Below are positions 1 through 7,559 of a DNA stretch of 11,612 nt, one piece after another (position 1 is the first letter of the stretch; each line of letters opens with the position of its first letter). The translations under genes were made by a program, and so were the position numbers. The stretch is from positions 831,314 to 842,925 of the forward strand of contig MU069440.1 in the NCBI GenBank assembly GCA_002284615.2. Direction: 5' to 3'. The notes beneath the pieces were generated by a model. The model saw only the letters and a program-made list of their open reading frames with translations, did not search any database and was not told the DNA's origin. Origin of the DNA: Dunaliella salina. Its lineage: Eukaryota; Chlorophyta; Chlorophyceae; Chlamydomonadales; Dunaliellaceae.

Positions 1-50
<50 letters not shown>
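1..50. repeat. (AC)25 dinucleotide microsatellite
   Basis: This is 25 perfect AC units at the window edge, so the true length may be greater. Read on the minus strand it is (GT)25 and starts at the first base of the intron after exon 6, so the tract supplies the 5' splice site. Confidence 0.98.
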
Positions 51-52
<2 letters not shown>

Positions 53-158
53 GTGCTAGCATGGCGGCATGCATGCTGCCTGATCCCTGGTTTGTTGCCC
101 CTGAAGACTGAAAACCTCCTTTTGAGCTCCCGTTGCTCATCATGCGTACATCCCAAAC
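51..158 (-). CDS. PAK1IP1: PAK1IP1-like exon 6 of window: end of last WD40 blade and linker
   Basis: This 108-nt exon is phase 0 at both ends and encodes 36 residues. It begins VWDVRMMSNGSSKGG and ends MHAAMLAQ. VWDVR closes the blade opened by ASSDGVVK in exon 5. The Ser/Gly-rich stretch after it is a variable linker. LAQ would lead into the AKT-x-[SA]-RLTCL segment expected in the family, which lies outside the window. The acceptor is ACTCAG|GTTTGGGAT. The donor is CACAG|GTGTGTGT, where the GT is the first dinucleotide of the microsatellite at 1-50. The 3' end is less certain than the 5' end because the next exon is not visible. An earlier GT at AAAGGAG|GTTTTC is a weaker alternative. Confidence 0.82.
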
Positions 159-920
159 CTGAGTCCACGACAATGAGCACGTATTCTGCACCACAAATTG
201 CACTAAAATGTTTCACCTTCCAGCTTTCCATGCTCATTTTTGGCATGTACCTTGCCTCAGACCCACTGTCATTTCAAAAAGCGACGAACAATCAAACTCC
301 AACATGAAAACACGAGGGTTTTTTAGAGGAAGAGCACACCAGTGATGATAAGTACATTTTTTGCTGTTGCAATCAAAGTGACACACACAATCTTTTGAGG
401 GTGCAATCTCACCAAGGAGCAAACCAATCACGTGTCCTTTCTGCCGTGAAGCTCAGCGACATGATCTCAAAAAAGATTCACCTTGGCAAAGAAGAAAACA
501 ATCCGCTCGGCTTGCCCATCCAATTGTGAAATTGGACGTTAGGACTGTATCAAAGGATGATCAGCAGCAATCCTTGGAAGAAGATTAGCACAACAGCAGC
601 ATGTTTTTTGGAAGCTCAAATTCTCTGCACGCTATGTGATGCTTTGCTATCACAAAGTGCGTCAGAAAGGCCTTTGCAAGGCATCAGGAGAGGTGGGACA
701 TTTCCTTTTTTGAAGATCACAATTCCACACTTAGTACACCTTTTCTTTTTGGGTTTGAACCATTATGAATATTGTAGAAAGAGTAAATAGTAGAGGGCTT
801 AATAGCAAAGGAAGAGTACATAGTAGAGGGCCACTATATGTAAAGAAAGCAACTCGAGATGGCAACAACACAGAGGTGGGAGTGATGCAAAGTGGACCAG
901 CTACAGCAGTTCTTGAAGGC
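159..920. other. Intron 5, unremarkable part
   Basis: No conserved reading frame, RNA gene or transposon end is recognisable. The only internal repetition is a short motif around 783-832, where ATAGTAGAGGGC occurs twice about 38 bp apart. Confidence 0.6.
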
Positions 921-1032
921 TTCAGGGTTTAGGGTTCAAAGCTTGTACTTCAGCCACCCTGCATCATAAGACGCAAACCCTAAAACCTAACCCTAAACCC
1001 TATGGTAATGATGCAGGGTGGCTGAAGTACAA
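921..1032. repeat. Perfect 24-bp inverted repeat with telomere-like loop
   Basis: Positions 943-966 and 1009-1032 are exact reverse complements over 24 bp, separated by 42 bp. The loop (about 973-1001) contains CCCTAAA-type units, with CCCTAAACCCTA at 991-1002. Just outside the left arm, at 924-936, is AGGGTTTAGGGTT. The plant telomere unit TTTAGGG is therefore present in both orientations beside a stem able to form a hairpin. It lies in intron 5 next to the decayed exon 5 copy. Confidence 0.9.
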
Positions 1033-1064
1033 AAAGGAATTGCACGGTGGCAGAGCAGCATCAC

Positions 1065-1118
1065 CTTGACGATGCCATCTGAGGATGCGCTTGCACAGTG
1101 TTGGGGCATGGATGCGCC
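1065..1118 (-). pseudogene. Decayed tandem copy of exon 5
   Basis: This copy of the exon 5 3' part lies 129 bp downstream of the real exon. It keeps ASASSDG and VK and the AAG|GTGATG donor (I replaces V), but cysteine replaces the leucine before ASASS. No AG remains where the acceptor should be (CATCAACTCCTGGCGC). If both copies were spliced the blade would be duplicated, so this is most likely intronic relic sequence. Confidence 0.75.
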
Positions 1119-1193
1119 AGGAGTTGATGTGGTGGCATGGGCAGCACACATAGGCAATGACGCAGCACACAGACAGCTATTGAGCAGCATCAC

Positions 1194-1255
1194 CTTGACG
1201 ACGCCATCTGAGGATGCGCTTGCCAAGTGTTGGGGCACAGAAGCGCCTGGGCCTC
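1194..1255 (-). CDS. PAK1IP1: PAK1IP1-like exon 5 of window: last WD40 blade, inner strand
   Basis: This 62-nt exon has two bases completing a glycine codon from exon 4, then 20 codons ending QHLASASSDGVVK. The [LI]-x-S-A-S-S-D-G-x-[IV]-K strand is one of the most conserved pieces of PAK1IP1/Mak11. The acceptor is TTGCTGCAG|GAGG and the donor is AAG|GTGATG. The exon sits inside a 131-bp tandem array. The units at higher coordinates keep the CTGCAG acceptor and the first bases of the exon. The unit at lower coordinates (about 1054-1182) keeps the exon 3' part and donor but has lost the acceptor AG. Only this unit has both splice sites and the correct phase. Confidence 0.88.
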
Positions 1256-1841
1256 CTGCAGCAAGAGAGGGAAGGAGCACACACGAGGAGCTGCTGAGAC
1301 TGCATGCTCTCTTTCTTTGCAGTTGCGAAGCAACATTGATGAGCCACACATTAAAGGCTTTTGGGCCACAAATGATGCGCCAGGGCCTCCTGCAGCATGA
1401 GAGGGGAGGGGCAAGCATGGGGAAGTGCCGAGACTGCATGTACCCTTTCTTTGCAATTGCAAAGCAACATTGGTGAGCCACACATGAACAGCAGTTGGGG
1501 CAGGGGTGGGCCAGGGCCTCCTGCAGCATGAGAGGGGAGGGGCAAGCATGGGGAAGTGTTGAGGCTGCATATGCCTTTTCTTTGCAATTGTAAAGCAACA
1601 TTGGTGAGCCACACATGAACAGCAGTTGGGGCAGGGGTGGGCCGGGGCCTCCTGCAGCATGAGAGGGGAGGGGCAAGCAAGGGGAAGTGTTGAGGCTGCA
1701 TGTGCCTTTTCTTCGCAAAGCATTGGGGGCAATGCTTGAATGACCCTGTTGGGGCACAAATGATGCGCCAGGGCCGCCTGCAGCAGGAGAGGGAGGGATC
1801 CTGCATGAGGAGAAACTGTTAAAGCTGCACTGCACCCCCTT

Positions 1842-2600
1842 TTAATTGCCTTTTTTTGAGAAACCCAACTTCTGTGGAAGGTTGGGAAAAGCAGCTTTTC
1901 TGGCATTGGTCATAATTGGTCGGGGCATACGCATGCACCTTTCGTCAGCAAAAGTGTGCCAGGGAATGCTGGAAGGTAAGGTAAGGATTGGTAATACTGC
2001 TAGGTTCTGCCTACATGGGCAGCTGAGCGGAAACAAAGGCCTGTAACCAGATTGGTCCAGGCTAGACCTGAAGGCAGTGCTCAAAGGTCAGGCATAGCAT
2101 CTCCATCATGCACAGACCTGGCTAAAGCTTGGATATCAGCTTGGAATGCAAAGTATACGGGAAGCTGTTTGGGTTAGAGCGCTTCGGGGCAATGCTAACC
2201 TTCTGTATCGTTCAACTTCAGTACTGTTCAACTTCTGACCCTCTGTATTGTTCAACTCCTGACATATGTCTTGAAGGACTTTGGGGTTGGCAATCACCCG
2301 ACCCTCTAGCAGTGGAGGATTTTTGCGAGACCTTAAGTCAATAAGGGGAAAAACCAATGCCATTGCTGAATCTTAGCCCAACAAAAGGTGCAGTCAGTGT
2401 AGCAAAAAGAGAAGGAAAAACAATTCATAGCAGGGGAACATCAGAACGCTCAGAATACAAGCCAGGCTGAGTTTCCTGATGTTTCATTGCTCGTCCACGT
2501 CACTCAATATAGACAGCATTCAGAACTTACATTTTCTATCTCATAATTGTTTCACATTTGTTTTCCTTCAGATCTGACGTATTTTCTTGAATTGGTAAAA
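1842..2600. other. Intron 4, part without recognisable genes
   Basis: No exon, RNA gene or mobile element is recognised. A short imperfect direct repeat lies around 2200-2265, with T(G/A)TTGTTCAACT(C/T)C-like blocks. The donor of exon 4 closes this stretch. Confidence 0.55.
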
Positions 2601-2609
2601 GTATCTAAC

Positions 2610-2697
2610 CTGGGAGTGCAGAGCAAAGTCCCCGAATCCGGGTGCTGTGCGCGCGCTCTATCGAGCCTTGCACGCTGCTGGTCCTCAGATCCCACAC
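2610..2697 (-). CDS. PAK1IP1: PAK1IP1-like exon 4 of window: end of WD40 blade and start of next
   Basis: This 88-nt exon starts in phase 0 and ends after one base of a codon. It encodes 29 complete residues starting VWDLRTSSVQGS, then IERAHSTRIRGLC. VWD completes the blade left open by GSIK at the end of exon 3. AH-x-x-R-I-R/K-G is the following d-a strand of PAK1IP1 proteins. The acceptor is CATGTAG|GTGTGGGAT. The donor is CCCAG|GTTAGA, weaker than the others but with AG|GT intact. The extra G joins GA at the start of exon 5 to give a glycine codon, so phase supports this donor. No tandem copies of this exon were seen. Confidence 0.9.
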
Positions 2698-3400
2698 CTA
2701 CATGTGCACAGGACGAAGTTATCCTTTTGGCTGCAACTCCTGTGTACATCATGGCTTGTTTGGCTACAGGTGGAAGGAGGTTCCCCCGTTCCTCCCCAAC
2801 ACATGTGATTGTTTCATAGCAATGAGAGCTTTGAAAGCCTAGATTCCTGGGTTCAGAAGAAGTTTGCACATGACCAGATGAGGGTGCATGAGCCTCCCTC
2901 TTCTCTGTGCATGAGTGCCTTTGTTTGCCTTCGTTGTGCACAAGTGCCTCAAAAGAAGGTTGAGGGAGCATGCGTGACTCCAGAGAGATCTTACAGCTGT
3001 ATGGGTAACACAGCATTGCAAGATGACGGCACCAAGGTTTCCTACCGTGCAGAAACCAACCCATCACGCACCCCCCCCCCCCCAAAATGAGTTTGGCAAC
3101 CACGCATCAACCACGCAGCCCAAAAATAATTATCTTTTAAAACCATGTGGGACCAGTCTTGATCACTTTTACCCTTCCGCTGTCCGAAACAGTATTTTAA
3201 ACAACTGCGCAGCTTCAAAATACATATATGTTTTAGCTGCATGCAGTCAGCGCGCAGGGCAAAAAACGATAATCATGCGTGGTGATATAGTTTCTGCACG
3301 GTACATAAATTGCGGAACCATGAAATGCTGCTGTGCTCGCCAGGCACACTAGAAAGTCAGAGTCCACACTCTATGGGAATCACCTTTATTCAGCTTTTGC
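2698..3400. other. Intron 3, upstream part
   Basis: No gene is recognised here. A run of 14 C lies at about 3070-3083. The open frames covering this stretch overlap exon 4 in other frames or are short, and show no family motif. Confidence 0.55.
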
Positions 3401-3423
3401 TTCAGGCTCTTCGCAAGCAACTC

Positions 3424-3725
3424 AAGCCAGAGCATTTCCAAGCCTTCTCCACAGTGCAAGGTATGTGACCGCAATGACCACAAGCTATGTGACCGCATTG
3501 ATCACCAGCTAAAGCCAGAGTGTCTCCAAGCCTTCTCCACAGTGCAAGGCATGTGACCGCATTGATCACGAGCTCAAGCCAGAGTGTCTCCAAGCCTTCT
3601 CCATTATATATATAGGTTATATACATAAATATATATAAATATATATAGGTATGTGATCGCATTGATCATAAGCTAAAGCCAGAGAATTTCCAAGCCTTCT
3701 CCACAGTGCAAGGTATGTGACCGCA
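3424..3725. repeat. 64-bp tandem repeat interrupted by AT-rich tract
   Basis: A unit beginning AAGCCAGAG and containing TCCAAGCCTTCTCCA and GTGACCGCATTGATCA recurs at about 3424, 3512, 3576 and 3676. Two of the spacings are lengthened by insertions. An AT-rich (TATA)n-like stretch at about 3604-3650 sits inside the last spacer. The array lies within intron 3, and no link to an exon was seen. Confidence 0.88.
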
Positions 3726-3898
3726 TTGACAAAACTGCATGACAGAAATGAACTCAGGGATGAGGGCTTCGTCAATGCCCATTTGCGCAGGCTCACAAAA
3801 TGAAGTGGGGAAGCATTCTGGGGCAACATTCTTCCGCCCCACAAGCAACATGCGTACGTGCTGTCACACACCACACGGCATTCACCCTGCCTTCGCAA

Positions 3899-3985
3899 CA
3901 AGCCACAGCCCACCCACCTTCACTACAAGCCCTGTGCCTTCACCACAAGGCCCGCCTTCACCGCAAGCCACAGCCCACCCACCTT
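3899..3985. repeat. Duplication of the exon 3 donor site
   Basis: Positions 3899-3920 and 3964-3985 are identical over 22 bp. The second copy contains the real AAG|GTGGGT donor of exon 3. The first places the same donor sequence 65 bp further into the intron. Partial copies (CACAAGGCCCGCCTTCACCG-like) lie between them. Confidence 0.9.
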
Positions 3986-4111
3986 GATGGATCCATCTTC
4001 CTGGCCTGTCAAGAGCACATGCTCATGCTCCTGCACACTACAAAGCACTCTCCGGCTGTGTTGCAAGCTTCCAAGTAGCCCACCCTCTCCACTGGTGGCA
4101 TGCACAGTCAC
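3983..4111 (-). CDS. PAK1IP1: PAK1IP1-like exon 3 of window: WD40 blade
   Basis: This 129-nt exon is phase 0 at both ends and encodes 43 residues. It starts VTVHATSGEG, contains SLQHSRRVLC and ends LLTGQEDGSIK. It continues directly from the SGSK end of exon 2, giving the family pattern of a G-x-K-VTVH strand, then a hydrophobic strand, then a TGG/Q-EDGSIK turn. The acceptor is CATGCAG|GTG and the donor is AAG|GTGGGT. The Q in TGQEDG sits where WD40 proteins more often have G, which may be a substitution in this species or a mild sign of drift. Four decayed acceptor copies of the form AG|GTG lie upstream, with junctions at about 4169, 4303, 4360 and 4529. The donor is duplicated exactly 65 bp downstream. 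Confidence 0.9.
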
Positions 4112-4545
4112 CTGCATGAGTTCAGCAGCACAGTCATCTGCACAAGGTCAACAGCTGCATCAGACCACCTGCATCACTTGCACAGTCAACACCTATATCA
4201 CATTATATTACATTCCATGAGGGAGCTGTGCATTACTTGCACAGTCAACACCTACAGGTCAAACCTGCACGAGGTCAGCATCAAGGTCACCGGCGCAGTC
4301 ACCTACGCGAGGTCAACAGCACATCCAAGTGCACAAGGTCAATAGCTGCACAAAGTCACCTGCATCACTTGCACAGTCAACACCTTCATTACATCACATT
4401 ACATTACCATTACATTACATTACATTACATTACATTACATTACATTACATGCATAAGGGAGCTTAAAAAATCACATCCATAGGTCAAAACCTGCACAAGG
4501 TCAGCTGCTGGGGCACTTGCACAGTCACCTAAACAAGGCCAGCAG
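4105..4545. repeat. Array of copies of the exon 3 acceptor
   Basis: On the minus strand, AG|GTGACT- or AG|GTGGT-like junctions recur at about 4530/4528, 4361/4359, 4304/4302, 4170/4168 and the real 4112/4111. They are embedded in repeated blocks such as TTGCACAGTCAACACCT and CACAAGGTCAA on the plus strand. Unit spacing is irregular. The array lies immediately upstream of exon 3 in transcript order and holds the (ATTAC)n tract. Confidence 0.82.
4389..4450. repeat. (ATTAC)n pentanucleotide microsatellite
   Basis: About a dozen ATTAC units, perfect from about 4405 to 4449 and degenerate at the left edge. A few ATTACATTCC-like remnants at 4200-4215 suggest an older related tract. Confidence 0.95.
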
Positions 4546-4722
4546 CATTAAGCGTGTCCATTGATGGCGTCTCCCTTCCATGGAAGATGGACTGCCACAG
4601 TGCATGCGTTGCTTGCTTATGAGCGTCGAGCTTTGTGAGAAACTTCGCGGGCTAAAGATTGGCAGTGCACAGACTCTCTCAAACATATTTCACTTCTAGC
4701 CTCACCATGGGCAGTGCAGCAG

Positions 4723-4933
4723 ATCTCAAAGCAGCAATTACTCAACAGAGTCTGTTTGACACACAATAGACCTTCATGCAGACCAGCAAGCAGATTCTTC
4801 TGCAGTGTCTGCAGCAATTAGATCTCAAAGCAGCAATTACATCTCAAAGCAGCAATTACTCAACAGAGTCTGTTTGACACACAATAGACCTTCATCAGAC
4901 CAGCAAGCAGATTCTTTTGCAGTGTCTGCAGCA
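4723..4933. repeat. Direct duplication, 118-bp period
   Basis: The blocks 4723-4816 and 4841-4933 are nearly identical: one inserted base, one C/T change near the end. A partial third start (ATCTCAAAGCAGCAATTA) at 4822 lies between them. The high identity indicates a recent duplication. It is intronic and no coding content is recognised. Confidence 0.93.
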
Positions 4934-4989
4934 TATCAGTGGGTTTCCACCTGCGGCTCAAAGGTGTATTCATGTATCTGGTGAGACCA

Positions 4990-5105
4990 AACCAAAGGTA
5001 TACCCAAAAAGCGAAAAGACACCAAAGGTACACCCAACAAGTGAAAAGGTCACTGTCACAGACAAAGATGTGTAGACACCAAAGGTGCACAACCAACAAG
5101 GTCAC
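4990..5105. repeat. Short imperfect tandem repeat
   Basis: ACCAAAGGTA(T/C)ACCCAA-type blocks recur at about 4992, 5021 and 5078, with GTGAAAAGGTCAC/CAAGGTCACCG spacers. The repeat is degenerate and runs into the palindromic array that follows. Confidence 0.7.
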
Positions 5106-5116
5106 CGTCAAACACA

Positions 5117-5460
5117 ATGTGTTGCACATTTGCATTACACCTCACGTGTGCTACACCTCACGTGAGGTGCAAATGTGTAGCACATTTGCATTACACCTCA
5201 CGTGTGCTACACACAACAATTTGTAGCACATTTGTATTACACCTCACGTGTGCTACACCTCACGTGAGGTGCAAATGTGTAGCACATTTGCATCACACCT
5301 CACGTGTGCTACACACAACAATGTGTAGCACATTTGCATTACACCTCACGCGTGCTACACCTCACGTGAGGTGCAAATGTGTAGCACATTTGCATTGCAC
5401 CTCACGTGTGCTACAGACAACAACGTGTAGCACATTTGCATTTGCATTACACCTCACGTG
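5117..5460. repeat. 102-bp palindromic tandem array with nine CACGTG motifs
   Basis: The block ending CTACACACAACAA recurs with a spacing of exactly 102 bp (5207, 5309, 5411). Each unit has a 16-bp perfect palindrome (5154-5169 in the first), flanked by CACATTTGC and GCAAATGTG, so longer hairpins are possible. The G-box hexamer CACGTG occurs at 5143, 5159, 5199, 5245, 5261, 5301, 5363, 5403 and 5455, with a mutated CACGCG at 5347. In plants CACGTG is bound by bHLH and bZIP factors. Whether that applies to this intronic array is unknown. Confidence 0.93.
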
Positions 5461-6088
5461 CACCCCGGAGCTGCCACCAGGGTGAGGGCACAGGTGCCCC
5501 TGCCAATGAAAAGGACACATCTACCTTGCACAAGAGCTCTCAAAGATATACATCCAACATTTATTGCCTATTGATGTGCTTGCCTTCATGAATGAAACAA
5601 GAGCATGCTTTACCCCTATTTGCACGAGCTTGTCCTTTTCATGAACAGGCTTGCAAGCAGTCATTTTGGCTATTGGCCGTCTGCCTCTTTAATTTGTATG
5701 ACGAAACCTTTTAGGAGAACAGGTCCACTTTGAACCGCGGCAAAAAAGCCACTTGCCTTTGAAAGCACACATTTTACCTCCGAATTGCTGGTGAGGGTGA
5801 ATATGCCCCTGCTGAGCAAAAAAGACCCGTTAACCTTTTAATGACAGATAAACCACTTCTGCGTATCTACATTTGAACCGCTTGCGGAAGTGAAGGTAGC
5901 CCTCCGGCAAAGAGACATACCTCTCCCCGTATCTTCATCACAGATTATCCCCTTCATCATACCTTTGAGCTGCTGGTGAGGGTGAAGGTGCCGCTGCCTG
6001 GCTAAAAAAGACGCATTTACCTTGATGTACGCGACAAACACCTTTGTTTGTGGGAGTGAGGATGGCCCACCTTAGGCGAAAGATACAA
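5459..6088 (-). repeat. Decayed copies of the exon 2 3' end in intron 2
   Basis: At least five copies of the sequence that in exon 2 encodes VSFSPGG through SGSK plus the donor lie in intron 2. They are at about 6041-6088 (donor-like AAAG|GTGTTT), 5963-6013 (AAAG|GTATGA), 5868-5913 (donor lost), 5778-5826 (GGAG|GTAAAA) and 5459-5515 (donor region changed). On the plus strand they read as GCTGGTGAGGGTGAAGGTGCC-like blocks followed by AAAAAGGAC. Spacing is irregular (about 80 to 320 bp). Confidence 0.82.
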
Positions 6089-6089
6089 A

Positions 6090-6437
6090 ATTCCCCTCTT
6101 CTTGCCTTCATCACAGATCACCCTCTTCCTCTTACCTTATCTGGTGATGCCTCTGCTAGCTTGCTAGCTCGCTGGCTTGTGAGTTAAGGCACCTTCCCTT
6201 AATACGCGCGGCCTCCGGCTTGCGTAGACTTTTCTTTTTCTTCATGAACCAAGCTAATGTTCTAGAAGTAGCCGAGTTTGTGTCTGCATGCTTGGGATGC
6301 TGTGCCTGACTTTTGAGCAATGCTATCATTTTTTGCTTAAATTGGTCTGGTTACAGGCCTCTAAGTCTCCGCCCAGCTGCCCTTGTAGGCGGATAAAGCG
6401 ATGTAACCTTACCTTTTCTTTTTCTTTTTCATCTTAC
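6090..6437. other. Intron 2, 5' part
   Basis: No gene is recognised. Next to the exon 2 donor (plus strand 6411-6435) is a CTTTTTCTTTTTC pyrimidine stretch, which reads as a purine tract on the transcript. A second GTAAGG donor-like site follows it at about 6410. Confidence 0.5.
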
Positions 6438-6533
6438 CTTGGAACCGCTGGTGAGGGTGAAGGTGCCCCCTCCAGGCGAAAAGGACACGTCATCCCCCTC
6501 AGCATCCAGCTTGGATGTGTATGTGCAGCGGCC
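6438..6533 (-). CDS. PAK1IP1: PAK1IP1-like exon 2 of window: linker to next WD40 blade
   Basis: This 96-nt exon is phase 0 at both ends and encodes 32 residues. It begins GRCTYTSKLDAEGDD, continues VSFSPGG and ends LTSGSK. In PAK1IP1 proteins a G-R-[CS]-A/T-[YF] strand directly follows the W-[DN]-L strand of the previous blade, so the join DLSK|GRC is as expected. V-x-FSP is the inner strand of the next blade. The acceptor is CCTGCAG|GGC and the donor is AAG|GTAAGA. A second AAAAG|GTAAGG lies about 27 nt downstream and would add codons if used; I prefer the first. The upstream polypyrimidine region is built of a 41-bp tandem array. The 3' end of this exon is duplicated several times in intron 2. 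Confidence 0.93.
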
Positions 6534-6540
6534 CTGCAGG

Positions 6541-6930
6541 CGCAGTGCGAGAGCATGCCACAGTCAAACAAAAAGAGCAGGCGCAGTGTGAAAGCATGTC
6601 ATAGTCAAACAAAAATCAGGTGCAGTGTGAGAGCATGCCACAGTCAAAGAAAAAAAAACAGGCGGAGTGTGAGAGCAAGCTACAGTCAAAGAAAAAGAGC
6701 AGGCGCAGTGTGAAAACATGTCATAGTCAAACAAAAAGCAGACGCAGTGTGAGAGCATGCCACAGTCAAAGAAATATAAAGCATGTCATTGTCAAAGAAA
6801 AAGAGAGCATGTCATTGTCAAAGAAAAAGAGAGCATGTCATTGTCAACAAAAAAGAGAGCACACCATAGTCAAAGAAATAGAAAGCACGTCGTAGTCAAA
6901 GAAAAAAAGAGCATGTCACAGTCACAGACA
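6541..6930. repeat. Compound minisatellite (about 41 bp, then 27 bp) at the exon 2 acceptor
   Basis: From 6541 a unit containing GCGCAGTGTGAGAGCATGCC and CAGTCAAA recurs with starts 39-42 bp apart (GCATG-type landmark at 6553, 6594, 6633, 6674, 6716 and 6755). From 6781 a shorter relative, GCATGTCATTGTCAAAGAAA, repeats every 27 bp. On the transcript strand each unit gives a pyrimidine-rich stretch followed by CTGCGCCTGC, like the true CCTGCAG acceptor. The array thus forms the 3' end of intron 1. Confidence 0.92.
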
Positions 6931-6990
6931 TGTTTCTGCAGGGATGCTGAGCTGTGGGCTTCTGTCCCCAGCTTGCGTGAGAGCAAAAGT

Positions 6991-7165
6991 AGTGCCATGC
7001 AGTACGGAAACACCAGATGCCGCGCAGTGCCATGCAGTACGGAAACACCAGGTGCCGGGCAGTGCCATGCAGTACGGAAACACCAGATACCGCGCAGTGC
7101 CATGCAGTGTGGAACCACTTTGTGCCATGCAGTGCCATGCAGTGCCATGCAGTGCCATGCATTGT
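6991..7165. repeat. 35-bp and 10-bp tandem repeats
   Basis: A 35-bp unit beginning AGTGCCATGCAGTACGG recurs exactly at 6991, 7026, 7061 and 7096. Then GTGCCATGCA is repeated in tandem four times at about 7120-7162. Scattered GTGCCATGCAGTG copies continue to about 7260. The short unit appears to be a contraction of the long one. Confidence 0.93.
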
Positions 7166-7435
7166 AATCCACAAAGCCAAGCAATTGACATCAAGAAATG
7201 CCATGCAGTGTGGAATCACCAAATGCTGTGCAATGCCATGTGCAATGACAGTGCAATGCCAATTGTACCAAGCAAAATAGACGCAGTGCACTGGAATGCA
7301 CCAGTGGCAGTTGGGAGCTCCCCCACAATATGTTTCAGTGTGACCACCTCTATTGTGCAGTAGGTACTTACACAAAGAGAAGCAGCGTGTGATGCGGATG
7401 ACCAACCCATGCAGAACAAAAGACACGCAGTGATG

Positions 7436-7438
<3 letters not shown>

Positions 7439-7480
<42 letters not shown>
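7439..7480. repeat. (TG)21 microsatellite
   Basis: Perfect TG dinucleotide tract inside intron 1. Confidence 0.98.
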
Positions 7481-7482
<2 letters not shown>

Positions 7483-7559
7483 GCAGTGAGTGATGCAAGG
7501 TTGTTTCGTGAAATCACGCTGCTGCTGTACCACAGTGCAATGTGTCTTGCTTCGTCGTG

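Larger units (their letters stand above)
1054..1830. repeat. 131-bp tandem array containing exon 5
   Basis: The landmark GCC(T/G)CCTGCA recurs at 1251, 1385, 1516, 1647 and 1773, giving spacings of 134, 131, 131 and 126 bp. The block at 1054 recurs at 1183 (129 bp). Two central units (about 1440-1700) are nearly identical. On the minus strand each unit from 1251 upwards carries a CTGCAG acceptor followed by a GAGGCCC(T/A)GGC-type exon start. The array therefore consists of repeated intron-exon junctions of exon 5. Because 131 is not a multiple of three, the long minus-strand open frames across it change frame from unit to unit. Confidence 0.92.

Noticed and set aside
1065..1118. Alternative (mutually exclusive) exon 5
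   Set aside because: The donor is intact, but no AG is available at the acceptor position and leucine is replaced by cysteine, so it is better seen as a relic.
993..1835. 280-residue open frame on the minus strand
   Set aside because: It runs through the 131-bp array and changes the frame of each unit. Only its exon 5 segment (1194-1255) has family motifs, bounded by splice sites. The rest has no recognised domain.
2552..3103. 183-residue minus-strand open frame
   Set aside because: It overlaps exon 4 in a different frame. The exon frame gives VWDLR and AHSTRIRG with good splice sites, while this frame shows no motif.
3402..3913. Minus-strand open frames with repeated AWK-SGLS or similar segments
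   Set aside because: They are translations of the 64-bp repeat and show no WD40 strand pattern; the exon following exon 3 is clearly at 2697.
5117..5485. 122-residue plus-strand open frame
   Set aside because: A translation of the 102-bp palindromic array (102 is a multiple of three); repetitive with no family match.
6896..7498. 200-residue minus-strand open frame rich in Trp, Cys and His
   Set aside because: It is composed of the 35-bp, 10-bp and (GT)n repeats and has no domain.
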